Positions 8,284-16,908 are shown, counted from the first letter of the stretch. The stretch is 64,000 bases of DNA from Seonamhaeicola sp. ML3 (GCF_023273855.1 NZ_CP096884.1:496001-560000); one strand, 5' to 3'. Numbers and translations are program-made. The notes: generated by a model not told the origin, from the letters alone.

Positions 8284-9669
8284 ATGAACGATAATCTTAT
8301 CATAATTTTGGCAGCTGTAATTTTTGCTGTAATAGGCTTTTTCTTAGGGAATTACTTTTCGAAATTGAAGAATAAAAGCGAACAAAGCACCCTAGAAGAA
8401 CGCAACTCTAATTTACAACAACAATTAAACGATTTAAAGTTAATTTCCGAAAAGGAAAAAGAACAACAGCAAACTAATTTTAGCAATCAAATCTCTGAAT
8501 TAAAAGAGAACCTTTCCAAGATGGAATCAGAACGGGAAGAAATCCGTGGTGAGAAAGAGTTTCTAAATACCGAGTTAGCCAGGAAAAATTCTGAATACGA
8601 AAACCTTCAGCAACAAAGCATAAAAAGAGATAAAGAATTAGAAGAGCGCCAAGAACAATTGCGTAAAGATTTTGAGCTACTTGCTAACAAAATCCTTGAG
8701 GAAAAATCAAACAAGTTCACCGAACAGAACAAAGAGAACATCAAAAATATTTTAAATCCGCTACAAGAAAAAATTCAAGGTTTCGAGAAGAAGGTAGAGG
8801 CTTCCCAAAAGGAAAGCATTAGTATGCATTCGGCCTTAAAAGAACAGCTTTTAGGATTAAAAGACCTTAATCAGCAAATGACCAAAGAGGCTACCAATTT
8901 AACTCGAGCTTTAAAAGGTGACAGCAAAATGCAGGGAAACTGGGGAGAACTGGTTTTAGAGCGTGTACTTGAAAAGTCAGGGTTAGAAAAAGATCGTGAA
9001 TATTTTGTCCAGCAAAGTTTTACTAGAGATGATAATTCGCGTGTAATGCCCGATGTGGTTTTGCATTTACCAGATGGTAAAAAAATGATTATAGATTCTA
9101 AAGTATCCCTTACCGATTACGAACGTATGGTAAATGCCGACGAAGATAACAGGCCTCAATTTTTAAAAGCACATGTAAATTCTGTTAGTAAACACGTAGA
9201 GCAACTTTCATCAAAAAACTACCAAGATTTATATGATATTGAATCTCCCGATTTTGTACTCATGTTCATTCCTATTGAGCCTGCATTTGCAGTAGTCGTT
9301 AATGAAGATAACAGCATTTACAACAAGGCTTTTGAAAAAAACATTGTTATTGTAACACCATCTACCCTGTTGGCTACATTACGTACCATTGACACCATGT
9401 GGAACAACGAGAAACAACAACGCAATGCCTTGGAAATTGCACGACAGGCAGGAGCTCTTTACGATAAATTTGAAGGTTTAGTGAAAGACCTAACAGGAGT
9501 TGGTAAACGCATTGATGATGCCAAAAAAGATTATTCGGCAGCTATGAATAAATTGGTTGACGGTCGAGGTAACCTCATCACAAGTGTTGAAAAACTCAAA
9601 AAAATGGGTGCTAAAGCTAAAAAATCGCTACCTGAAGCTATTTTAAAACGTGCAGAGGAAGAACAATAA
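8284..9669 (+). CDS. rmuC: DNA recombination protein RmuC
   Basis: With the ATG at 8284 the product has 461 residues: a membrane anchor (LIIILAAVIFAVIGFFLGNY), a long glutamate/lysine/glutamine-rich coiled coil to about residue 180, and the RmuC core. Core motifs include GNWGELVLERVLEKSGL, MPDVVLHLPDGKKMIIDSKV and LMFIPIEPAF. RmuC proteins have a PD-(D/E)XK-like nuclease fold and limit inversions at short inverted repeats in E. coli. An upstream in-frame TTG (8218) would add 22 unlikely residues; it overlaps TACTTTGC, which resembles a promoter -7 element. Confidence 0.9.
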   Translation: MNDNLIIILAAVIFAVIGFFLGNYFSKLKNKSEQSTLEERNSNLQQQLNDLKLISEKEKEQQQTNFSNQISELKENLSKMESEREEIRGEKEFLNTELARKNSEYENLQQQSIKRDKELEERQEQLRKDFELLANKILEEKSNKFTEQNKENIKNILNPLQEKIQGFEKKVEASQKESISMHSALKEQLLGLKDLNQQMTKEATNLTRALKGDSKMQGNWGELVLERVLEKSGLEKDREYFVQQSFTRDDNSRVMPDVVLHLPDGKKMIIDSKVSLTDYERMVNADEDNRPQFLKAHVNSVSKHVEQLSSKNYQDLYDIESPDFVLMFIPIEPAFAVVVNEDNSIYNKAFEKNIVIVTPSTLLATLRTIDTMWNNEKQQRNALEIARQAGALYDKFEGLVKDLTGVGKRIDDAKKDYSAAMNKLVDGRGNLITSVEKLKKMGAKAKKSLPEAILKRAEEEQ

Positions 9670-9670
9670 C

Positions 9671-9744
9671 ATCACATTAAAATGTGATATGTTTTTTTAT
9701 CACATAAAAATGTGATATATTTGTTTATCACATAAAATAGTGAT
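9671..9744. promoter_or_regulatory. Three 18-bp palindromes in 28-bp steps (probable operators of satD)
   Basis: Sites start at 9671 (ATCACATTAAAATGTGAT), 9699 (ATCACATAAAAATGTGAT) and 9727 (ATCACATAAAATAGTGAT). The first two have perfect 7-bp arms; the third keeps ATCAC/GTGAT. Start-to-start spacing is exactly 28 bp both times. The last ends three bases before the ATG at 9748. They flank a TATATTTG promoter element, so a protein bound here would block transcription. The downstream gene encodes an HTH protein, making autoregulation the simplest reading. Confidence 0.8.
9716..9723 (+). promoter_or_regulatory. Bacteroidota-type -7 promoter element for satD
   Basis: TATATTTG fits TAnnTTTG. It lies between the second and third palindromes, about 25-32 bases before the ATG, and puts the transcription start near 9730, inside the third palindrome. 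No clear TTG is visible in the -33 region, which is a T-run. Confidence 0.5.
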
Positions 9745-9747
9745 GTT

Positions 9748-10359
9748 ATGACTACTAGTGTTATTACAGGTGATATTGTAAAATCCACTGCTCATAAATT
9801 CCCAAAAATATGGTTAGATGCTTTAAAGGAGGCTTTATCATTTTTGGCTACAAACAGATTTTCATGGAGACTACATCAAGGAGACAGTTTTCAGTTAGAA
9901 ATTCCTGAGAAAGACCTTGGTTTTATTAGTGCTGTGTATATAAAGGCTTCAATGAAATCTAAAGGGCTTGATGTGCGTTTAGCAATAGGTGTGGGCGATA
10001 AATCATATGAAGGAGAGAATGTTAGTGAATCCAACGGAGAGGCTTTTATGTTTTCTGGTGAAACATTAGAAACTCTTACAAAAGAAAAACAAAACCTAGG
10101 GATTAAAACCAATGATTCTGAACTTGATGAAGAGCTCAATTTGTATTTTAAATTAGCTCTTATAGCCATGGATAGTTGGACTGTAAATACAGCTGAAATA
10201 GTTAAACTTACTATCGAACAACCAAATGCTTTGCAAAGTGAATTAGGAAAAATGATTGGCATTAACCAAAATGCAGTGAGCACAAGGCAAAAACGAGCTC
10301 ATTTAAATGAAATAATGGAGTTAGATTCGATGTACAGAAAAAAAATTGGTGAACTATGA
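9748..10359 (+). CDS. SatD-family protein with C-terminal HTH
   Basis: This 203-residue protein matches the SatD family as I know it (named from the Streptococcus sat operon). The N-terminus has ITGDIVKST (D9), then HQGDSFQLE (D46) and VRLAIGVGD...GEAFMFSG. These are placed like the metal-aspartate and substrate segments of class III nucleotidyl cyclases (FxDIxGST, GD, GIxxGxV). About residues 160-195 (ELGKMIGINQNAVSTRQKRA) look like a helix-turn-helix. The gene overlaps the DUF3307 gene by four bases (ATGA), so the two are translationally coupled. The cyclase resemblance is inference; catalysis is not shown. It may bind the palindromes upstream. Confidence 0.75.
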   Translation: MTTSVITGDIVKSTAHKFPKIWLDALKEALSFLATNRFSWRLHQGDSFQLEIPEKDLGFISAVYIKASMKSKGLDVRLAIGVGDKSYEGENVSESNGEAFMFSGETLETLTKEKQNLGIKTNDSELDEELNLYFKLALIAMDSWTVNTAEIVKLTIEQPNALQSELGKMIGINQNAVSTRQKRAHLNEIMELDSMYRKKIGEL

Positions 10360-11060
10360 TTTTATTCTTAAAACTATTCCTTGCGCATATTATAAGCGAC
10401 TTCTTTCTTCAACCCACCAAATGGGTAAAAGAAAATGAGAAGAAAAAATTAAAATCACCTAAACTCTATATTCATGTTCTAATACACATAGCCATTACGG
10501 CTTTAATGCTTTGGGATTTTAGGTTATGGTACCTTCCGCTAATTATTGGAGTTTCACATTTCATCATAGATGCTATTAAGCTATCCATCCAGAAGAAAAA
10601 AACAAAACGATTATTTTTCTTTTTAGACCAGTTTGCTCATATTTTAGTCATCATAGTTTGTTTTTTTATTTACTCAGGAGGCACCTCAAACCTAAAAATA
10701 GCACTGACAGAGGAGACACTTTTACTCATAACTTGTTTGTTGTTTTTAACCATTCCGGTATCAATAATTATGAAAACCATTTTTTTAAAGTGGAATATTT
10801 TAGAACTTACTAAAAATAACGAATCACTTCAGGATGCCGGTAAATATATTGGTATTTTAGAGCGTATTTTAGTGTTCATTTTCATCATATTGGGGCACTG
10901 GGAAGCCGTTGGTTTTTTAATTACAGCCAAGTCTGTATTTCGATTTGGAGACCTAAGAGAATCTAAAGACCGGCAGTTAACCGAGTATATTCTAATAGGC
11001 ACACTAATAAGTTTTGGCATTGCCATAATTATAGGAGTTATTTACAATTTAATAGTTTAA
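10356..11060 (+). CDS. DUF3307 membrane protein
   Basis: The 234-residue integral membrane protein begins MILFLKLFLAHIISDFFLQP followed by WVKENEKKK, the conserved DUF3307 opening with buried His and Asp. It has about six hydrophobic segments, including an HVLIHIAITALMLW helix with further histidines and HFIIDAIKL. The conserved H/D residues in membrane helices suggest a metal site or proton path, but the function is unknown. It overlaps satD by four bases, so the two products probably work together. The following thioesterase starts 2 bases after its stop. Confidence 0.75.
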   Translation: MILFLKLFLAHIISDFFLQPTKWVKENEKKKLKSPKLYIHVLIHIAITALMLWDFRLWYLPLIIGVSHFIIDAIKLSIQKKKTKRLFFFLDQFAHILVIIVCFFIYSGGTSNLKIALTEETLLLITCLLFLTIPVSIIMKTIFLKWNILELTKNNESLQDAGKYIGILERILVFIFIILGHWEAVGFLITAKSVFRFGDLRESKDRQLTEYILIGTLISFGIAIIIGVIYNLIV

Positions 11061-11062
11061 TT

Positions 11063-11599
11063 ATGTTTAAGAGCGCAAAAGAGTCTCAGGTTACCATTAC
11101 AGAATTAATGCTACCTTCTAATTCTAATTTTAGTGGAAAAATTCACGGGGGTTACATTTTAAATCTCATGGATCAAATCGCTTTTGCCTGTGCCTCTAAA
11201 CATTCTAGGTACTATTGTGTTACCGCTTCGGTTAACCGTGTTGATTTTTTAAATCCTATAGACGTGGGTGAATTGGTGACCTTAAAAGCCTCTGTAAACT
11301 ACACAGGAAGAACCTCTATGGTTATTGGTGTTCGAGTAGAATCGGAAAACATACAAACAGGGGAAAAGAAGCATTGTAACTCGTCATATTTTACCATGGT
11401 TGCCAAAGATAAAGATGGTAATAACGTTCCTGTTCCTGGACTAATTTTAGACAGCCCGCAAAGTGTACGTAGATTTTCAAGAAGTATCGCACGACAGGAG
11501 CAATCGAAGAAAAGAACTAATATTTTTAAATCTTCTGAGTTTAAAATTGAGGAACATTTAGACTCACTTAAGCATCACAATGTAAAAATCACTTTGTAA
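11063..11599 (+). CDS. Acyl-CoA thioesterase, hotdog fold (YciA/BACH type)
   Basis: The 178-residue protein shows the hotdog thioesterase pattern: SGKIHGGYILNLMDQIAFACASKHS (GG and acidic helix, catalytic D near 38), then TASVNRVDFLNPIDVGELVTL and YTGRTSMVIGVRVESEN. These match the broad-specificity acyl-CoA hydrolases of the YciA/BACH group, which release CoA from acyl-CoAs in the cytosol. The C-terminal 45 residues are charged and not part of the core fold. It follows the DUF3307 gene by 2 bases and may be on the same transcript, though a functional link is not obvious. Confidence 0.88.
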   Translation: MFKSAKESQVTITELMLPSNSNFSGKIHGGYILNLMDQIAFACASKHSRYYCVTASVNRVDFLNPIDVGELVTLKASVNYTGRTSMVIGVRVESENIQTGEKKHCNSSYFTMVAKDKDGNNVPVPGLILDSPQSVRRFSRSIARQEQSKKRTNIFKSSEFKIEEHLDSLKHHNVKITL

Positions 11600-11659
11600 A
11601 AAGTGTAAGTTTTGCTTTTTTTAACCGACATTGTATTTATCATCAGGTAAATCTATGTT

Positions 11660-12046
11660 ATGCGCAAATATGTTATCCTTCTACTTATTGTTTTATTTGC
11701 GCTAATAGGATACAATTATCTTTACCAAGACCATAGAGATATAACCGCTGAAACCCCCGAATTTGTTTTAACTGCCGAAACACTTTCTAATGAATTTAGT
11801 AATGCCCCTATTGAGGCTGAAAAGCAATACCTAAATAAGACTATTGAAATTTCAGGTACTATAACCGAAGTTGAAATAGATTATTTAGTCATGAACGAGA
11901 ACATCTTTTGCCGATTTAAACAAGGTGAAAAACTATCACCTTCAAAAGGGCTTAAATCAAAAATAAAAGGACGTTTAATTGGCTACGATGACCTTCTTGA
12001 GGAGGTAAAACTAGACCAATGCACAATCTTAACCATTAAACCATAG
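11660..12046 (+). CDS. Small exported OB-fold (tRNA_anti-like) protein
   Basis: The 128-residue protein has an N-terminal membrane anchor or signal (MRKYVILLLIVLFALIGYNYLY). A small beta-rich domain follows, with LTAETLSNEF, KQYLNKTIEISGTITEVE and LKSKIKGRLIGYDDLLEEVKLDQC. This is the pattern of the tRNA_anti-like OB-fold domain seen in many Bacteroidota envelope proteins. There is no lipobox cysteine after the hydrophobic segment. It precedes the DUF5777/cytochrome/YceI genes by 43 bases and may be transcribed with them. Its ligand is unknown. Confidence 0.7.
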   Translation: MRKYVILLLIVLFALIGYNYLYQDHRDITAETPEFVLTAETLSNEFSNAPIEAEKQYLNKTIEISGTITEVEIDYLVMNENIFCRFKQGEKLSPSKGLKSKIKGRLIGYDDLLEEVKLDQCTILTIKP

Positions 12047-12089
12047 TGAAAAACAGAAGTCAAATCCCTAACTAACTATAATCAACATA

Positions 12090-12938
12090 ATGAATTACCG
12101 TATTCTATTCTTTTTTCTAATCCCATTATTAAGTTTCTCACAAGACGATTTGCTTAGCGAAATCGATTCAGACTCAATTGGTATACAATATGAATCGGCC
12201 ACATTTAAGGGACTTAAAATTGTGAACTTCGAGTCTACTAAGCTAGTCGCACATAAAGAACTAACGTTTATTGTATCCCATAGATTTGGAACCTTAAAAG
12301 ACGGCATAAACACCTTCTTTGGTTTGGATAATGCCGTAACCCGTTTAAATTTTGTTTATGGTATAACAGACGGTATTAACATAGGAATTTCAAGAAGCTC
12401 TGGAGTAAAGGTATACGATATCACATTTAAATACATCATCGCCAAACAAGTAAAAAATGGCTTTCCTTTTACTATAGTTGGCTTTAATGCGCTAATCTTC
12501 GATACAGGACTGAGTGATGACATATACCCACTTTTAGAATTTAAAGACAGAATGGGTTACACCTCTCAAATACTAATTGCTAGAAAAATAAACACTAACC
12601 TATCATTACAACTATCACCAACAGTTTTTCACGACAATTTTGTTGTAACAGATGAACAGAACAACACCCAATACGCCCTTGGTATTGGCGGCCGATATAA
12701 GCTCAACAAACGTTGGTCTTTAAACTTAGACTATGGCCTTCATTTAAATAGAGCAGACACTTCTCCGTTTAAAAACCCACTATCCATTGGTTTTGATTTA
12801 GAAACCGGTGGCCATGTGTTCCAAATGCATTTAACAAATGCCCAGCAAATGTACACTAATGGGTTTTTAGGACAAGGCGCTGGTGATTGGGGTGATGGAA
12901 ATATCTTTTTTGGATTTAACTTAAGCAGACGATTTTAA
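12090..12938 (+). CDS. DUF5777 family beta-barrel protein
   Basis: The 282-residue protein has a signal peptide ending LLSFSQDD and many amphipathic beta-strands with aromatic ends. It contains IVSHRFGTLKDGINTFFGLDNA and YGITDGINIGISRS, and ends with GNIFFGFNLSRRF, a C-terminal phenylalanine typical of outer-membrane barrels. This matches the DUF5777 family of Bacteroidota. It heads a run with a c-type cytochrome lipoprotein and a YceI protein; members of this trio occur together in related genomes. A role in the outer membrane is likely, the exact job is unknown. Confidence 0.78.
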   Translation: MNYRILFFFLIPLLSFSQDDLLSEIDSDSIGIQYESATFKGLKIVNFESTKLVAHKELTFIVSHRFGTLKDGINTFFGLDNAVTRLNFVYGITDGINIGISRSSGVKVYDITFKYIIAKQVKNGFPFTIVGFNALIFDTGLSDDIYPLLEFKDRMGYTSQILIARKINTNLSLQLSPTVFHDNFVVTDEQNNTQYALGIGGRYKLNKRWSLNLDYGLHLNRADTSPFKNPLSIGFDLETGGHVFQMHLTNAQQMYTNGFLGQGAGDWGDGNIFFGFNLSRRF

Positions 12939-12967
12939 CACTATTAATACCTTAAAAATAATTGATT

Positions 12968-13354
12968 ATGAACATGAAAAATTTAATTTACCTCTTAGGA
13001 TTTATACTAATCTTTAGCGCTTGCTCTAGCAATAGCACCGACGATGTAAGCAGCCCTGACCCAGACCCGATACCTAACCCTAATCCAAATCCTAACCCAA
13101 CTGCTAAAGTGACTTACGATGCAGATATAAAGAGCATAATAAGCAATAACTGCTTAAACTGTCATGGAAACCCAAGACAAAATGGAGCGCCTACAAGTTA
13201 TACTACGTTTTCACAGGTTAGAAATGGAGTAGATGGCATTATAAATCGTATTAACAGAACAGGAGGTGGAGTTATGCCGCCTTCAGGACAAATGTCTTCT
13301 TCTACCAGAGCTTTAATTCAGCAATGGAAAGACGATGGTTTATTAGAAAATTAA
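12968..13354 (+). CDS. Cytochrome c-like lipoprotein
   Basis: Starting at the ATG at 12968 the protein has 128 residues. It has a lipoprotein signal with Cys19 (FILIFSACSS), a proline-rich spacer (about 29-45, with NPNPNPNP), and a c-type haem motif CLNCH at 62-66. The segment GGGVMPPSG likely gives the axial methionine, and the C-terminal helix is TRALIQQWKDDGLL. It should be a surface or periplasmic monohaem electron carrier tethered by its lipid. An in-frame TTG at 12962 would add two residues. The next gene starts two bases after its stop. Confidence 0.85.
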   Translation: MNMKNLIYLLGFILIFSACSSNSTDDVSSPDPDPIPNPNPNPNPTAKVTYDADIKSIISNNCLNCHGNPRQNGAPTSYTTFSQVRNGVDGIINRINRTGGGVMPPSGQMSSSTRALIQQWKDDGLLEN

Positions 13355-13355
13355 C

Positions 13356-13904
13356 ATGAGATATTTTTTAGCTTTATACCTAATACTAACAGGAATTAGT
13401 GCTTCTGCACAGTCTAAGTACCTTACAAAAACTGGGACTGTTGACTTCGAAGCCTCTGTACCTTCATTTGAAGAAGTAAAGGCTACCAACAATTCGGTTA
13501 CTGCTATTATAAATACAGAAAACGGTGAGTTTGCAGCTTTGGTTTTAGTAAAGGGATTTCGTTTTAAAAACGCCCTTATGGAAGAGCATTTTAATGAAAA
13601 CTATGCAGAATCTGACACTTACCCAAAAGCAACCTTTAAAGGTAAAATAACAGATTTTGTTTTTTCTAATTTAACGGATACTGATAGCACTTTTAAGTAT
13701 AATGGCGAGCTAAGCTTTCACGGTAAAACTAAAAGTCTTAAAAATTTAGACCTCCTAATTTCTAAAAATGGTGACCTAGTCAACATTTCAGGGAGTTTTA
13801 TGACCAAGGCATCAGATTTTGATATTGAAATTCCCAAAATTGTGAATAATAAAATAGCTGAAGAAATAGAAATCTCTTTTAATTTTGAGTTGAAAAAGAA
13901 ATAA
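13356..13904 (+). CDS. YceI family periplasmic protein
   Basis: The 182-residue protein has a cleavable signal (ALYLILTGISASAQS) and a YceI lipocalin-like domain. Motifs include TKTGTVDFEASVPSFEEVKA, FRFKNALMEEHFNENYAESDTYPKATFKGKI and ELSFHGKTKSL. YceI proteins bind polyisoprenoid-type lipids in a barrel and often sit beside cytochromes. It closes the DUF5777/cytochrome c/YceI run; a strong terminator follows at once. Family assignment is firm; the ligand is inferred from the family only. Confidence 0.9.
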   Translation: MRYFLALYLILTGISASAQSKYLTKTGTVDFEASVPSFEEVKATNNSVTAIINTENGEFAALVLVKGFRFKNALMEEHFNENYAESDTYPKATFKGKITDFVFSNLTDTDSTFKYNGELSFHGKTKSLKNLDLLISKNGDLVNISGSFMTKASDFDIEIPKIVNNKIAEEIEISFNFELKKK

Positions 13905-13930
13905 AAAAGCCGCTTATAGCGGCTTTTTTA
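13903..13930 (+). terminator. Rho-independent terminator between yceI and carB
   Basis: AAAAAAGCCGC (13903-13913) pairs with GCGGCTTTTTT (13919-13929) around loop TTATA. It overlaps the yceI stop and, being symmetric, can also end the converging carB transcript, whose stop is at 13944. Confidence 0.9.
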
Positions 13931-13943
13931 TTAAACAAATTCT

Positions 13944-16796
13944 TTATTTACTCAAGTACATTTTACGTCTAGAGTATAGATCGTAAAACTCGTCGTCTTT
14001 TAAACTATCAATGAAAAGGATACTTTCTCCAGTACTCTTCATTTCTGGTCCTAATGTTTTATCTACATTCGGGAACTTGTTAAACGAAAACACTGGCTGC
14101 TTAATGGCGTAACCTTCCAATTGAGGATTGAAATTAAAATCCTTAACCTTTTTCTCTCCTAACATTAGTTTAGTTGCATAATTTACATAAGGTTCTCCAT
14201 AAGCCTTAGCGATAAACGGTACCGTTCTAGATGCTCTTGGGTTGGCCTCAATGATATAAACCACATCATCTTTAACCGCAAACTGAATGTTTATTAAACC
14301 TACAGTATTAAGCGCTAAAGCAATCTTCTTGGTATGGTCTTTTATCTGTTGCATTACAAACTCACCTAAGTTAAATGGAGGCAGTGTTGAATTACTATCA
14401 CCAGAGTGGATACCACAAGGTTCTATGTGCTCCATAATTCCGATGATATAAACTTCCTCACCATCACAAATAGCATCTGCTTCAGCCTCAATAGCTCCTT
14501 CTAAGTAGTGATCTAATAGTAATTTATTGTTTGGAATACTTTGTAATAAGCTAACAACGTGCTTTTCTAATTCCTTCTCATTAATTACAATCTTCATCCC
14601 TTGACCTCCTAATACATAAGATGGTCTTACCAAAATTGGAAAATCTAATTCCTTAGCTACTGCAAGGGCTTCATCGGCAGTTTCGGCAGTATCAAATTTA
14701 GGATAAGGAATGTTGTTCTCTTTTAACAGAGTAGAGAAACTTCCACGGTCTTCGGCTAAATCTAAAGAATCGAAGCTCGTACCAATAATTTTAACACCAT
14801 AGCGATCTAACTTTTCAGCAAGTTTCAAGGCAGTTTGACCACCTAACTGAACGATGACACCTTCTGGTTTTTCATGCTTAATGATGTCATAAATATGCTC
14901 CCAGAAAACTGGTTCGAAATATAATTTATCGGCTGTATCGAAATCTGTAGAAACTGTTTCAGGGTTACAGTTAATCATAATGGTCTCATAACCACACTCA
15001 GCAGCAGCTAAAACCCCATGTACACAACAGTAATCAAACTCAATTCCTTGGCCAATTCTATTTGGTCCAGAACCTAGTACAATAACTTTCTTTCTATCTG
15101 TTACTACACTTTCATTATCAGAATAACGCTTACCATCGGCAGTTTCCATTTCACTTTCAAAAGTTGAATAGTAATATGGTGTCTTGGCCTCAAATTCAGC
15201 CGCACAAGTATCAACTAGCTTGTAAACTCTGTTAATATTCAATTCTTCACGCTTACTATAAACCTGACTCTCTAAACACCCTAGCATATGCGCTATCTGG
15301 CGGTCTCCATAACCTTTCTGCTTAGCTTCAAGTAAAAGTGGTTTTTCAATGGTATCAATATTAAAGGTAGAAATTTCCTTTTCTAAGAAATATAGTTCTT
15401 CGTATTGCTTTAAGAACCACATGTCTATCTTAGTGATTTCATGGATTCTACTTAAAGGGATACCCATTTTAATAGCATCGTAAATAATGAATACACGATC
15501 CCAAGACGCAAATTTTAGCTTCTCAATAATTTGATCGTAATTAGTATTCTCCTTGCCGTCAGCCCCTAAACCATTACGTTTAATCTCGAGTGACTGTGTA
15601 GCTTTGTGCAATGCTTCTTGGAACGAACGTCCAATACCCATAACCTCACCTACAGCCTTCATTTGTAGTCCTAAAGTTCTATCTGAACCTTCAAACTTAT
15701 CGAAATTCCAACGTGGTATTTTTACAATAACGTAATCTAAAGTTGGTTCGAATAATGCCGAAGTCGATTTAGTAATCTGGTTGCTTAACTCATCTAAATG
15801 GTACCCCATAGCCAATTTAGCAGCAATTTTTGCAATAGGATACCCTGTTGCTTTACTTGCCAATGCCGAAGAACGTGATACACGTGGGTTAATTTCAATA
15901 GCGATAATCTCTTCTTGATCATCTGGACTAACTGCAAACTGAACGTTACAACCTCCAGCAAAATCACCAATACTACGCATCATATGGATAGCCATATCAC
16001 GCATTTTTTGATACGTTCTATCACTTAAAGTCATAGCTGGCGCTACCGTAATGGAATCTCCCGTGTGGATTCCCATGGGATCCATATTTTCAATAGAACA
16101 TATAATGACAACATTACCGTTAGAATCTCTTAATAACTCCAACTCATATTCTTTCCATCCAAGTAATGCTTTATCAATCATTACCTCATGGATAGGTGAT
16201 ATCTCAAGTCCGCGACGTAATAGCTTGTCAAAATCGGCTTCATCATAAACAATAGCCGCTCCTGCTCCACCTAAAGTAAACGAGGAACGAATACATAATG
16301 GAAAACCAAACTCTTGAGCTATCTCTTTACCTTTTAAGAAAGAGGTGGCCGTTGCCTGCGGTGCCATACCAACACCAATTTTGCCCATTAATTCTCTAAA
16401 CTGTTCTCTATCCTCGGTGATATTGATAGCATCGATATTTACACCGATAAGCTCTACTCCAAAATCCTCCCAAATACCTTTTTCATCAGCCTCGATTGCA
16501 AGGTTTAGCGCAGTTTGTCCTCCCATAGTAGGTAAAACCGCATCAATTTGTGGATGTTCTTTTAAAATCTTGACTATCGACTTTGTATTCAATGGCAACA
16601 AATACACATGATCGGCCATAGAAGGATCGGTCATTATCGTTGCTGGATTCGAATTAATTAAGATAGTTTCAATTCCATCTTCTCTTAAAGATCGTAATGC
16701 CTGTGAACCAGAATAATCGAACTCACACGCTTGTCCAATGATAATTGGACCCGAACCAATAATTAGTATAGATTTTAATTTAGGATTTTTTGGCAT
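13944..16796 (-). CDS. carB: Carbamoyl-phosphate synthase large subunit, lacking the C-terminal allosteric domain
   Basis: The 950-residue enzyme makes carbamoyl phosphate from bicarbonate, ammonia and two ATP for pyrimidines and arginine. Both ATP-grasp halves are present. The first begins with ILIIGSGPIIIGQACEFDYS and has SSFTLGGAGAA; the second begins with VIVLGSGPNRIGQGIEFDYC and has RPSYVLGGQGM and EANPRASRTVPF. The protein ends at ESILFIDSLKDDEFYDLYSRRKMYLSK, about 120 residues short of the E. coli enzyme (1073). The methylglyoxal-synthase-like domain that binds UMP, IMP and ornithine is therefore missing. This is usual among Flavobacteriia as far as I know and is not a truncation artefact, because a terminator follows. 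carA is not in the window. Confidence 0.96.
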   Translation of the reverse strand: MPKNPKLKSILIIGSGPIIIGQACEFDYSGSQALRSLREDGIETILINSNPATIMTDPSMADHVYLLPLNTKSIVKILKEHPQIDAVLPTMGGQTALNLAIEADEKGIWEDFGVELIGVNIDAINITEDREQFRELMGKIGVGMAPQATATSFLKGKEIAQEFGFPLCIRSSFTLGGAGAAIVYDEADFDKLLRRGLEISPIHEVMIDKALLGWKEYELELLRDSNGNVVIICSIENMDPMGIHTGDSITVAPAMTLSDRTYQKMRDMAIHMMRSIGDFAGGCNVQFAVSPDDQEEIIAIEINPRVSRSSALASKATGYPIAKIAAKLAMGYHLDELSNQITKSTSALFEPTLDYVIVKIPRWNFDKFEGSDRTLGLQMKAVGEVMGIGRSFQEALHKATQSLEIKRNGLGADGKENTNYDQIIEKLKFASWDRVFIIYDAIKMGIPLSRIHEITKIDMWFLKQYEELYFLEKEISTFNIDTIEKPLLLEAKQKGYGDRQIAHMLGCLESQVYSKREELNINRVYKLVDTCAAEFEAKTPYYYSTFESEMETADGKRYSDNESVVTDRKKVIVLGSGPNRIGQGIEFDYCCVHGVLAAAECGYETIMINCNPETVSTDFDTADKLYFEPVFWEHIYDIIKHEKPEGVIVQLGGQTALKLAEKLDRYGVKIIGTSFDSLDLAEDRGSFSTLLKENNIPYPKFDTAETADEALAVAKELDFPILVRPSYVLGGQGMKIVINEKELEKHVVSLLQSIPNNKLLLDHYLEGAIEAEADAICDGEEVYIIGIMEHIEPCGIHSGDSNSTLPPFNLGEFVMQQIKDHTKKIALALNTVGLINIQFAVKDDVVYIIEANPRASRTVPFIAKAYGEPYVNYATKLMLGEKKVKDFNFNPQLEGYAIKQPVFSFNKFPNVDKTLGPEMKSTGESILFIDSLKDDEFYDLYSRRKMYLSK

Positions 16797-16853
16797 TTTT
16801 TAAAGTATTCTAGTGAAAATAAATTAGTTGCAAAATTAGTAATTACGAAACAT

Positions 16854-16885
16854 AAAAAAAGGCGTTACACTTAAGCAACACCTTT
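16854..16885 (-). terminator. Rho-independent terminator downstream of rpmH
   Basis: On the minus strand AAAGGTGTT pairs with AACGCCTTT (one T-G wobble) and is followed by a T-run. It lies between the rpmH stop (16909) and the carB start (16796) and so separates the two transcripts. Confidence 0.75.
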
Positions 16886-16908
16886 AACTTATAAACAATT
16901 GTTAATCA

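Noticed and set aside
9671-9744. Possible tiny CRISPR-like array (three repeats at constant spacing)
   Set aside because: Units are 18-bp palindromes with only 10-bp gaps, there are three of them, no cas genes are near, and they overlap a promoter. An operator array explains them better.
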